DNA of 6,974 bases from Chloroflexota bacterium (GCA_017882025.1 JADGQG010000106.1:1-6974); one strand, 5' to 3'. Numbered from the stretch's first letter, positions 1 through 6,432 are shown. The notes: generated by a model not told the origin, from the letters alone. Numbers and translations are program-made.

Positions 1-191
1 GTGGGTGTCGGCGTGGGTGTGGGCGTGGGCGTCGGCGTCGGCGTGGGCGTCGGTGTCGGCGTGGGCGCTGGTGTCGGGGTTGGTGTGGGGGTGGGAGGCG
101 GTGTCGGCGTGGGCGTGGGCGTCGGCGTGGGCGTCGGTGTCGGCGTGGGCGTCGGCGTGGGCGTCGGCGTGGGCGTCGGCGTGGGCGTGGG
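1..191 (-). repeat. Pro-Thr dipeptide repeat tract (6-bp tandem repeat) in the LTD gene
   Basis: On the minus strand codons CCG/CCC alternate with ACG/ACC/ACA for about 63 codons, giving (PT)n with one Ala replacing Thr (codon 68-66) and one Pro replacing Thr (codon 98-96). The DNA is an imperfect 6-bp repeat of GTGGGC/GTCGGC type on the plus strand. Such a stretch should form an extended, poly-Pro-like stalk or linker on an exported protein. Because the unit is 6 bp, slippage would change stalk length without breaking the frame. The tract continues beyond the left edge, so its true length is unknown. Confidence 0.9.
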
Positions 192-857
192 AGGCGCGGA
201 CGGTCCCGGAACGGGGGCCGCCGCGCGGCTCTGCGGGATCGGCGCCAGGAGCACCGCCCAGTCCGCGGCGTTCTGGTTCGTGTCGGTGACGTTGCCACTG
301 CTTCCGCCGGGTCTCCGCTCAATGCTCTGGCCGGCCGGCGGTGCCGTCGCCGCGGCGCCCTCGACGAACGCGTTCGTGGCATCGCCCCAACCAACCGCGT
401 CGACGGGAGTCCCACCGACCGGGCGAAGCACCAACGAGCCGCCCGTGGCCGCGAACCCGCCGGAGTACGTGGCATCGGCGGTCGCCGCATACGATCCGAG
501 GGCGTTCGCCACGAGCAGGTGCTGGCCCGTGGCGAGGAGCGTCAGGTCGCTCCAGGTCGCCTTCCTGGTCACGGTGGACCCCGACGACGTGACGTAGGCC
601 AGCTCCATGCCCGCCAGGTCGGCCGGGACGGCACCTGCGTTCGTGATCTCGACGTATTCGTCTGATGCGGACGTACCGCCGGTGACCACCTCGGCGATGA
701 GGAGTCCTGCGGAGGGCGGCCACGCGACCGCCGCCGCGGGGCGCAGGTTCACCATCGGAGCGGGTGTCGCCTGGGGTCGCGGCGGGCCGCCGACCAACGT
801 GGCAAGCAGAAGCAGGCTGGCGACCGCGCCAAACGCGGCGCTCCTCGGGGCGCGCAT
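1..857 (-). CDS. Exported lamin-tail-domain (LTD) protein with Pro-Thr tail, C-terminus cut by window edge
   Basis: The frame is open from the ATG at 857-855 to the left edge (285 codons, no stop). Residues 1-30 look like a Sec signal peptide: a basic MRAPR start, a hydrophobic stretch AVASLLLLATLVGG, then small and Pro residues. Residues about 50-203 read as a lamin-tail domain, an extracellular Ig-like beta fold: GLLIAEV, SDEYVEITNAG with the acidic-Tyr-Val-Glu core, an LVLRPVGGTPVDAVGWGD strand pair, then GQSIERRPGG and a terminal NAADWAVL. From residue 223 on the chain is almost purely alternating Pro-Thr. The start is supported by GGGAGG at 869-864, six bases before the ATG. In bacteria LTDs occur on secreted or surface proteins, often next to nucleases or anchors. 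Any further domain lies outside the window. The family call is firm; the biological role is unknown. Confidence 0.85.
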   Translation of the reverse strand, partial: MRAPRSAAFGAVASLLLLATLVGGPPRPQATPAPMVNLRPAAAVAWPPSAGLLIAEVVTGGTSASDEYVEITNAGAVPADLAGMELAYVTSSGSTVTRKATWSDLTLLATGQHLLVANALGSYAATADATYSGGFAATGGSLVLRPVGGTPVDAVGWGDATNAFVEGAAATAPPAGQSIERRPGGSSGNVTDTNQNAADWAVLLAPIPQSRAAAPVPGPSAPPTPTPTPTPTPTPTPTPTPTPTPTPTPTPTPPPTPTPTPTPAPTPTPTPTPTPTPTPTPTPTP

Positions 858-925
858 GGACAACCTCCCGGCGGGCAGGTGGCGGCGGGTGGCCGGCGGG
901 CCGGGCGTCGTGGCGGCAGCGACGC

Positions 926-955
926 GATGGGTGTACCACGCACCGCTCACCCATC
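926..955. promoter_or_regulatory. Inverted repeat GATGGGTG-N14-CACCCATC in the divergent intergenic region
   Basis: Perfect 8-bp arms at 926-933 and 948-955 are separated by 14 bases, so the arm centres are 22 bp apart, about two helical turns. The repeat lies between the divergently transcribed LTD gene and the membrane-protein gene, just upstream of the -10 candidate at 974-979. It could be an operator for a dimeric regulator or a hairpin in a leader transcript. No known regulator site was recognised. The rest of the 858-1031 gap shows no gene with a credible start and coding pattern. Confidence 0.35.
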
Positions 956-973
956 ACTTATCCGCAGCCGCGC

Positions 974-979
974 TACGAT
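974..979 (+). promoter_or_regulatory. Possible -10 element (TACGAT) for the membrane-protein gene
   Basis: TACGAT sits 53 bases before the GTG start, which would give a leader of about 45 bases containing the strong AGGAGG. No convincing -35 hexamer is seen 16-18 bases upstream; that position overlaps the right arm of the inverted repeat at 948-955. In this GC-rich context an AT-bearing TAnnAT is notable but is weak evidence alone. Confidence 0.3.
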
Positions 980-1021
980 GCTCGGCGCGGCACACCCCGC
1001 CGCCCCCCAACGACACGACCC

Positions 1022-1027
1022 AGGAGG
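1022..1027 (+). promoter_or_regulatory. Shine-Dalgarno AGGAGG that fixes the start of the membrane-protein gene
   Basis: A perfect AGGAGG lies four bases before GTG at 1032. It decides for this GTG over in-frame codons further upstream (the frame is open back to 879), because the upstream part has no such signal and encodes low-complexity Arg/Gly-rich sequence. Confidence 0.75.
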
Positions 1028-1031
1028 ATCC

Positions 1032-1748
1032 GTGGCCCGCGCGAAGAGGACCGAGCGCGCCGAAGCTCGCCGCCGCTACCGCTCCGTCGAAGCAGTAACC
1101 GAGAACCCGGACCTCGAGATGGACGAGGCCGACGCCTTGGACGTGCCGACCGCCGCGCTCCCGCGCCGCTCCCGCGCGAGAAGGGCCGAAGGTGGGGCGA
1201 CCGCCCGGGGTGACGCCGCACCGCCCCCGCGCGCCGGTTTCCTCGCGTCACTTCGCCGCGCGGCGGCTCCGGCGGACATCCGCGCCGATCTCCGGGCGCT
1301 GCCGGCGATCGCGATCCACTCGAAGGCGCTCTGGGTGCCGCTCGCGGTGATCGGTGGCATCACGGTGCTCTTCTTCATCCCCGGGATCTCGCGGAACCCG
1401 ATCGTCGCGCTGCTGGGGAACCTGGCACTCCAGCCGCCGCCGATGATCCTGCCCTTCCTCGCCGGCATGCTGGCGCCACGGGGCGCCTGGCTCGCGGGTG
1501 GGATCGTGGCGCTCGCCAACGCGGCCGCGTACGCACTGCTCTTCGGGGTCTTCACGAACTCGGTCCAGACCGGGCTGGGCTTCACCTACGTCATGACCAC
1601 GGACCAGAAGGTCGGGATCGTCGTGAACGCGATCCTGACCGCGGTGCCGTTCGGCATCCTCATCGGGGCGTTCGCCGGCTTCTACCGCCGGTTCCTCGCC
1701 ATGTCGACCCCGGCCCGGCCCGTGCCGGCCAAGTCGAAGCGCCGCTGA
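1032..1748 (+). CDS. Four-helix integral membrane protein of unknown function
   Basis: This is a 238-residue protein starting at GTG with a perfect Shine-Dalgarno. Residues 1-95 are hydrophilic and probably cytoplasmic and flexible: a very basic start (MARAKRTERAEARRRYR), an acidic patch around 24-37, then another Arg-rich patch 45-51. Four hydrophobic segments follow at about 99-118 (ALWVPLAVIGGITVLFFIPG), 122-147 (contains PPP), 151-175 and 194-218. The C-terminus is again basic (PAKSKRR). The even helix count and basic ends fit an N-in, C-in topology. I recognise no catalytic or transporter motif and cannot assign a family; 'conserved hypothetical membrane protein' is the safe call. It converges on dnaE2 with a 49-bp gap and is the only plus-strand gene between the LTD gene and dnaE2, so it is probably monocistronic. 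Confidence 0.8.
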   Translation: MARAKRTERAEARRRYRSVEAVTENPDLEMDEADALDVPTAALPRRSRARRAEGGATARGDAAPPPRAGFLASLRRAAAPADIRADLRALPAIAIHSKALWVPLAVIGGITVLFFIPGISRNPIVALLGNLALQPPPMILPFLAGMLAPRGAWLAGGIVALANAAAYALLFGVFTNSVQTGLGFTYVMTTDQKVGIVVNAILTAVPFGILIGAFAGFYRRFLAMSTPARPVPAKSKRR

Positions 1749-1760
1749 CCAACCGCCAGA

Positions 1761-1796
1761 TCCGGCATCGGGTGACGCCGGACCGGTCCGTCGGTC
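1761..1796. terminator. Candidate bidirectional terminator hairpins in the convergent gap
   Basis: Overlapping inverted repeats fill the gap between the converging membrane-protein gene and dnaE2. TCCGGC (1761-1766) pairs with GCCGGA (1777-1782). CGGACCGGTCCG (1779-1790) is a 12-bp perfect palindrome. GACCG (1781-1785) pairs with CGGTC (1792-1796). There is no T-tract on either strand, so this would be an atypical terminator. The position is the main argument. Confidence 0.35.
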
Positions 1797-1797
1797 G

Positions 1798-4700
1798 TCA
1801 TCCCAGCCGACGCATCCCCGCGTGGCCAAGCTGGCGCACGCCGTCGGGTCGCTCGGGGCCGCCGGCGGGTCGGGCCATCTCGACGAGCGGGCGGATCTCG
1901 TGCGCCACCACGTTCACGACGCTCGACTCCCGTTGCAGGCTTCCGTCAACCACCAGGAGGGCGTTGCGCCGTACCACGCCCCGCAGACGCGCCCACGTGT
2001 CTGGCCAGAGCGTGACGTTGACCATCCCGGTCTCATCCTCGAGCGCGAGGAAGACGGTTCCCTTCGCCGTCATCGGGTGCTGGCGGGTCACGACCAGGCC
2101 GCCGACCCGCACACGACCGGGCCGCCGCTCCGCGAGCGCTGCGTTCGTGACCGCACCCAGCCGCTCCAGCGCAGGGCGGAAAAGCCCCACCACCTGGCGC
2201 CGCGCGTCGAGCGAGAGGATCGCGTAGCTGTCACCGAGCCGCTCCAGCTCGGTGAGCGGCGGGAGGCCCGGCGCCGGCGTCGCCGGGAGCCGCAGGTCCA
2301 GGGGCCGACCGGCCACCCGGCCACCGCCCCTGGGTGCTCCTTTCGCCGGCCGTGCCACCTCCCGCAGCTGCCAGAGAAGCTCGCGGCGCGGCCGCCCCAG
2401 CGAGTCGAGCGCACCCGCGCGGATCAGCCGTTCGAGCACTTCCTCGGGGAGGCCGGTCCGTTCCACGACGTCCGGGAGCGACCTGTAGGGACCGCGCGCC
2501 CGCTCCGCGTCGAGGTGGGCGGCGTGCTCCTTGCCGATCCCCTTCACGAGATGAAGCCCCAGGCGGACGCCCCAGCCCACGGTGCCCTCCGCGGCCCATC
2601 GCTCACGCGCCGCGGAGACCGGGATCACGCAGGCTGACGAGCGGACCGGGCGCGGCCGCGCCGCGATCCCGGCATCGGTGGGGAGCGGCTCCCCGGGGTC
2701 GCCATCGTGGCGCCCGGCGTCGCCGGCCGTACCCGCGAGCACCCAGCCGGGCCGACCCGCCCACTCGGTCGTGGTTCGATGGAGGGACGCGTTGACGTCC
2801 ACGGGGAGGACCGCGACGCCGTGGCGCTTCGCGTCGTTCACCAGCACCTCAACCGGATAGAAGCCCATCGGCTGGGCATTGACCAGGCCGACGAGGAACT
2901 GGGCCGGGTAGAAGAGCTTGAGGAACGCCGACTCGTAGGCGGTCCGGGCAAAGGCTGCGGCGTGACTCTTCGCGAACCCGAAGCTCGCGAAGCCGGCGAC
3001 CCCGCGGTAGAGCTCCTCCGCATCGACCCGCGGCATCCCCTGGACGCGGACGCAGCCGTCAACGAACCGGGCGTGGAGCTTCTCCATCTCCGCACTGGAG
3101 CGCCACGTTCCCATCGCGCGACGGAACCCGTCGGAGTCACCGGGCGAGAACCCGGCGACCTCGATCGCGATCCGCATCACCTGCTCCTGGTAGAGGATCA
3201 CGCCCATCGAATCGCGGAGGATCGGCTCGAGCGACGGATGCAGGTAGGTCACCGGCTCCAGCCCCTGCTTGCGGCGCAGGTACGGGTGGACGGCGTTCCC
3301 CTGGATCGGGCCCGGCCGGATGATCGCGACCTCCACCACAAGGTCGTCGAGGCAGCTGGGCCGTGACTTCGGGAGCGTCTGCATCTGGGCCCGGCTCTCC
3401 ACCTGGAAGACGCCCACGGTGTCGGCCGCCTGGAGCATCGCGAAGACCTCGGGGATCTCCTCCGGGAGCCGGTCGAGGTCCACGCACGTCGCGCAGTCGT
3501 GCTCCACGAGCGCAAGCGTCTCGTCCATGGCGGCGAGCATCCCGAGGCCCAGCAGGTCCAGCTTGATGAGCTTGAGCGTCTCCACGTCCCGCTTGTCGAA
3601 CTGGACGACGACCCGGCCCGGCATGGTCGCACGCTCCAGCGGCGCGATGTCGATGAGCGGCGCGGCGGTCACGAGCATGCCGCCGCTGTGAATGCTGAGG
3701 TGGCGCGGGAAGCCGTCGATCCGGGCGCACAACTCCAGCCAGCGCTCCCACGGCGAGAGGTCAGCCACGCTCCCGCCGCGCGGCCGGGACGGCGCCTCGG
3801 GGACGATCCCGGACGTCGGGCCGGGCGCGGGATCCCGGTCGGTGGCGAGCGTCGGGTCGGGCGCGGGCGCGGGATCCCAGTGCCTCGGTCGGCCCAGCCG
3901 GTCCACCGAGCGCGGCGGCGGCTCGAGGATCCCCGACTCCGCGTCGATCGCACGCCCGTCCACCGTGCCGGGCACGTTCGAGACGCGCCGCGGGCTGGCG
4001 CCAGGGCCGAACGTGTGTGCCGACGTGACCATCGTCGACCCGCGGCGGGTCGACGGCCCGACCACGGTCGGCGAGCCACCGCGCGCGAGCCACGCGACGC
4101 TCGCAGGAGAGTCGCCCGGGCCGCCCTTGTCGTCCGACGACTCACCCGAACGGATCGCGGGGCCGTTCGTGGGGTCGTGCACGGGGCCGTGCCCGGGGGC
4201 TTCCCCCGCTCGGCGCGCGTCCTCGCTTCGCGGCAACCGTCCGTTCCCCGCCTCCCCCACTCCGCTGGTGCGGAGCCGCCCTCCACGAGCGTGGTCGAGC
4301 TGTCCCATGTCGTCGACGAGCCCACGCGCGCCCGCGCGAACGGCCGAGGCTTCACCGTCCGGGACCTCGCCGGGCCGCCGGAAGAACTCCGCGAAGCCGC
4401 CGTCGGCCTCCAGGTCCCGCCGGACCATCACCGAGTCGTATGTCTCGAGCGCCTTCGCGACCCGGTCCACGAGGGGCCGCGGGAAGCCGAGGGCGGTGCC
4501 GACCTCGCGGACCGCCGAGCGCGCCCGGTACGTCACGAGGTTGCAGACCATCCCGGTGTGCTCGGCACCGTAGCGCTCGTAGACGTACTGGATCACCTCC
4601 TCGCGGCGCGCCGAGGAGAAGTCGATATCCACGTCCGGGTAGGTGGTCCGGCCCTCGTTGATGAACCGCTCGAAGAGGAGGTTGTGGCGGATGGGATCCA

Positions 4701-6045
4701 CGCGGGTGATCCCGAGCGCGTACGCCACGATCGAGTCCGCGGCGCTCCCTCGTCCCTGGGCGGGGATCCGGCGTTCCTTCGCGAAGCGCATCAGGTCCCA
4801 GCAGATGAGGAAGAACTCGGCCAGGCCGGTCCGCTCGATGACATCCAGCTCGTGGGCGAGCTGGCGGACGACCGGTGGCGTCACCGGGTGATAGCGGCGC
4901 CGGATCCCCGCGTGGCAGAGCTCCACGAGGTACGAGAACGGCGTCTCGCCGCCGGGGACCGTGAAGCCCGGGAAGCGGTACCGCTCGAAGCCCAGGTCCA
5001 CCGTGCAGGCCGCCGCGAGCGTGCCCGCGTTCGCAAGCCCCTCCGCCCAGGCGCGCGCGGTGTGCGGGTCCGAGGCGGCCGGGTCGCCGGGAGGGAGGAC
5101 CGCGAGCTCGGCCGCGGACTTGAGGTGATGCTCGCCGCTGGGGGTGCGCAAGTCGGCGAGCGTCTCGAGGCTCCGGCCGTGGCGGATCGCCACCAGGACG
5201 TCGTGAAGCTCGCGGTCCTCTGGGCGCGCGTAGTGGACGTCGTTCGTGACAACCACCGGGAGGCCCAGCTCGGCGGCCAGGCGCGCGGACTCCGCCACGA
5301 GCCAGTCGTCGTCGGGGAGGAGATGATGGGCCAGCTCGATCACGAAGCCAGCGCCGGCGATCGTCTCGCCGGGACCGCCGAACCGGCGCGCATATTCCTC
5401 GGCCACCGCCCGCGCCCCCGCCCGGTCGCCCGCCCGGAGCCGGCGCGCCAGCTCGCTCTCCCGGCAGCCCGAGAGCGCCACGAGCCCGTCGACGTGATCC
5501 GCGAGGAGCGCCTGGGTGAGCCGGGGCGCGGCCTTGGTCCCGGCCAGGTTCGCGCGGCTCAGGAGCCGGCAGAGGCTCCGGTACCCGGTCGCGTCGCGGG
5601 CGAGCAACACGAGATGCGGTCCCCGCTGGGGCGCCCCGACGCCGCGGTGGTCCTCCTTCGTCGCTGCCCGGTGGCCGGGCAGGCGCTCGCGCTCCGGTCG
5701 CGGCCGGGCGGGCAGGCCCGCGAGCGGCCGCTCTACCCGGGCGCCGTCGGGGGCGGGCGGGTGACCCCGGCGGGCAGGCTGGCGACCCGGGATGACGAGC
5801 TCATCCGGATCCGGGACCAGCGGGTCGGCGAGCTCCACCTCCACCCCGATCACCGGGTGGAGGCCCGCCTCCTCCGCCGCCATCGTGAAGCGGACGACCC
5901 CGTAGAGGCCCCGGTGGTCCGTGACGGCAAGGCCCGAGAGCCCCAGCTCCACGGCCCGCGCGACGAGGTCCGCGGGCGGCGAGGCACCGTCGAGGAAGGA
6001 GAAGTTCGTGTGCGCGTGGAGCTCGGCATAGAGCGGCGCGGGCAT
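1798..6045 (-). CDS. dnaE2: Error-prone DNA polymerase III alpha subunit DnaE2
   Basis: A 1415-residue C-family polymerase. It starts with the PHP domain (YAELHAHTNFSFLDGAS; VTDH at 42-44). All nine expected PHP metal ligands appear present: H10, H12, D19, H44, E69, H144, C194, D269, H271. The palm has GRGSAADSIVAYALGIT (431-447), YPDVDIDF with D471 and D473, and D830 in LIKLDLLGLGML, matching E. coli D401, D403 and D555. The fingers region includes GVILYQEQVMRIAIEVAGF and FGFAKSHAAAFARTAYE. A helix-hairpin-helix region (about 1164-1217) and an OB fold (about 1312-1387) follow. DnaE2 rather than DnaE1 is shown by HLSIHSGGML and by TAKGTVFLALEDETGMVNV. In other bacteria it does mutagenic translesion synthesis with ImuA and ImuB, which are absent here. 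Three insertions (about 75-142, 558-762, 1090-1152) explain the length, against about 1050-1100 for typical members. The ATG puts the PHP HxH at residue 10 as expected, although its Shine-Dalgarno is poor. The C-terminus lacks the SRDFH-like ending known in many homologues. Confidence 0.95.
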   Translation of the reverse strand: MPAPLYAELHAHTNFSFLDGASPPADLVARAVELGLSGLAVTDHRGLYGVVRFTMAAEEAGLHPVIGVEVELADPLVPDPDELVIPGRQPARRGHPPAPDGARVERPLAGLPARPRPERERLPGHRAATKEDHRGVGAPQRGPHLVLLARDATGYRSLCRLLSRANLAGTKAAPRLTQALLADHVDGLVALSGCRESELARRLRAGDRAGARAVAEEYARRFGGPGETIAGAGFVIELAHHLLPDDDWLVAESARLAAELGLPVVVTNDVHYARPEDRELHDVLVAIRHGRSLETLADLRTPSGEHHLKSAAELAVLPPGDPAASDPHTARAWAEGLANAGTLAAACTVDLGFERYRFPGFTVPGGETPFSYLVELCHAGIRRRYHPVTPPVVRQLAHELDVIERTGLAEFFLICWDLMRFAKERRIPAQGRGSAADSIVAYALGITRVDPIRHNLLFERFINEGRTTYPDVDIDFSSARREEVIQYVYERYGAEHTGMVCNLVTYRARSAVREVGTALGFPRPLVDRVAKALETYDSVMVRRDLEADGGFAEFFRRPGEVPDGEASAVRAGARGLVDDMGQLDHARGGRLRTSGVGEAGNGRLPRSEDARRAGEAPGHGPVHDPTNGPAIRSGESSDDKGGPGDSPASVAWLARGGSPTVVGPSTRRGSTMVTSAHTFGPGASPRRVSNVPGTVDGRAIDAESGILEPPPRSVDRLGRPRHWDPAPAPDPTLATDRDPAPGPTSGIVPEAPSRPRGGSVADLSPWERWLELCARIDGFPRHLSIHSGGMLVTAAPLIDIAPLERATMPGRVVVQFDKRDVETLKLIKLDLLGLGMLAAMDETLALVEHDCATCVDLDRLPEEIPEVFAMLQAADTVGVFQVESRAQMQTLPKSRPSCLDDLVVEVAIIRPGPIQGNAVHPYLRRKQGLEPVTYLHPSLEPILRDSMGVILYQEQVMRIAIEVAGFSPGDSDGFRRAMGTWRSSAEMEKLHARFVDGCVRVQGMPRVDAEELYRGVAGFASFGFAKSHAAAFARTAYESAFLKLFYPAQFLVGLVNAQPMGFYPVEVLVNDAKRHGVAVLPVDVNASLHRTTTEWAGRPGWVLAGTAGDAGRHDGDPGEPLPTDAGIAARPRPVRSSACVIPVSAARERWAAEGTVGWGVRLGLHLVKGIGKEHAAHLDAERARGPYRSLPDVVERTGLPEEVLERLIRAGALDSLGRPRRELLWQLREVARPAKGAPRGGGRVAGRPLDLRLPATPAPGLPPLTELERLGDSYAILSLDARRQVVGLFRPALERLGAVTNAALAERRPGRVRVGGLVVTRQHPMTAKGTVFLALEDETGMVNVTLWPDTWARLRGVVRRNALLVVDGSLQRESSVVNVVAHEIRPLVEMARPAGGPERPDGVRQLGHAGMRRLG
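3760..4374 (-). other. Large low-complexity insertion within DnaE2 (about residues 558-762)
   Basis: The segment lies between the conserved RRDLEADGGFAEFFRRPGE and the conserved PWERWLELCARIDGFPRHLS. It is rich in Gly, Pro, Ser, Arg and Asp with few hydrophobic residues and no predicted fold. It contains a small internal duplication of a DPAPxP motif (residues 724-729 and 738-743; DNA GGGCGCGGGATCCC occurs twice). The frame is open and the sequence re-enters the conserved polymerase in phase. By my reading, third codon positions here, especially in the first half, carry more A/T than in the flanks. It looks like a disordered linker, not an enzyme domain. Confidence 0.75.
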
Positions 6046-6114
6046 GGCACGATCCGGTGGACAGCGTCGAGAAGGGACGGCGGCGCGGCCGTCGCGGTCG
6101 GCGGGGGCAGGTCA

Positions 6115-6144
6115 ACGATAGAACACCTGTTCTACACACGTCAA
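6115..6144 (-). promoter_or_regulatory. dnaE2 promoter, -35 TTGACG and -10 TATCGT
   Basis: Read on the minus strand, TTGACG (6144-6139) is followed by an 18-bp spacer and TATCGT (6120-6115). The -35 matches the consensus TTGACA at five of six bases and the -10 matches TATAAT at four. Transcription would begin near 6108, giving a leader of about 60 bases. That leader contains a GC-rich stem (arms GACGGC 6076-6081 and GCCGTC 6088-6093) and no strong Shine-Dalgarno before the ATG, so translation may be modest. Confidence 0.6.
6119..6134. promoter_or_regulatory. LexA (SOS) box TAGAACACCTGTTCTA
   Basis: Seven-base perfect arms, TAGAACA and TGTTCTA, flank a central CC. The core GAAC-N4-GTTC is the Gram-positive-type LexA operator, which has also been reported for Dehalococcoides in the Chloroflexota. 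It lies in the spacer of the dnaE2 promoter and overlaps the -10 by two bases, a position where bound LexA would block RNA polymerase. It centres about 80 bases before the dnaE2 start. DnaE2 is a classical SOS gene, so function and site agree. Confidence 0.85.
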
Positions 6145-6211
6145 GGCCCCTGACTGCAACTGTGAACCACGGCTGCAACAAACGAGCCCGCTCGGACGTC
6201 AACTGGGGACA

Positions 6212-6337
6212 ATGCACGCGCTCGCCCACGGCACCCGGACCGTCCTCCCCTCGCTCGCGCTGGTCCTGCTCGCGGTCGCGTTCGTCTTCGGCGCCCTCCC
6301 GGCGCTCCTCGCGGCCGCTGCGGGAACCGCCCCGTAA
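6212..6337 (+). CDS. Candidate 41-residue single-helix membrane peptide, divergent from dnaE2
   Basis: A short ORF from ATG 6212 to TAA 6335-6337. After a polar MHALAHGTRT start, residues 11-37 are continuously hydrophobic (Val, Leu, Ala, Phe, one Gly, two Pro), giving one likely transmembrane helix, with a short GTAP end. Coding support: 39 of 41 sense codons end in G or C while second positions are near 56% GC, the pattern of a real gene in this GC range. GGGGA at 6205-6209 is a possible ribosome site, but only two bases from the ATG, which is too close. It lies 78 bases beyond the LexA box and reads away from dnaE2. A clear plus-strand promoter was not found. No family is recognised. It could be spurious, because hydrophobic frames arise by chance in GC-rich DNA. 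Confidence 0.45.
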   Translation: MHALAHGTRTVLPSLALVLLAVAFVFGALPALLAAAAGTAP

Positions 6338-6383
6338 CCAACGAGCACGTCCCGTCGTCCGGTACTGGGGTCCGGACGATCGC

Positions 6384-6427
6384 CGTTCGGGTCCCGCCGG
6401 TGGTCCCACTGCTGCGGGGCCCGAACG
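6384..6427 (+). terminator. Long GC-rich hairpin after the 41-codon ORF, candidate terminator
   Basis: CGTTCGGGTCCC (6384-6395) pairs with GGGGCCCGAACG (6416-6427) over 12 positions, with one G-U pair. Two more pairs (GC 6396-6397 with GC 6414-6415) extend it to 14 before an internal loop. A smaller GTG/CAC hairpin can form inside. It begins 46 bases after the small ORF's stop and is followed by TCTTCT and the lipoprotein's putative -35. It may terminate the small transcript and insulate the next gene. There is no true U-tract, so a structured RNA or a regulatory hairpin remains possible. Confidence 0.4.
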
Positions 6428-6432
6428 TCTTC

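Noticed and set aside
1..191. CRISPR-like repeat array
   Set aside because: The 6-bp units are contiguous coding repeats with no unique spacers; the same holds for the 33-bp units at 6626-6724.
1..597. Plus-strand frame encoding a Gly-Val repeat
   Set aside because: It is the complement of the Pro-Thr codons of the LTD gene, which has a signal peptide, a ribosome site and a recognisable domain.
319..957. Minus-strand 212-codon Arg-rich frame
   Set aside because: It overlaps the LTD gene in another frame and shows only Arg/His/Gly-rich low-complexity sequence.
879..1031. N-terminal extension of the membrane-protein gene to 879
   Set aside because: The perfect AGGAGG at 1022-1027 points to GTG 1032, and the extension is low-complexity and overlaps the intergenic regulatory region.
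3760..4374. Intein within DnaE2
   Set aside because: DnaE proteins are known intein hosts, but the insert has no Cys/Ser start, no His-Asn end and no intein blocks, and it lies outside the conserved motif where such inteins sit.
3499..6153. An 884-codon open frame on the plus strand, antisense to dnaE2
   Set aside because: It mirrors the conserved polymerase in a complementary frame, has Arg/Glu/His-rich shadow composition and no recognisable domain; long antisense frames are expected opposite GC-rich genes.
6154..6179. Direct repeat CTGCAAC at 6154-6160 and 6173-6179 as an activator site
   Set aside because: Two 7-bp copies 19 bp apart are too little to support a binding-site claim without conservation data.
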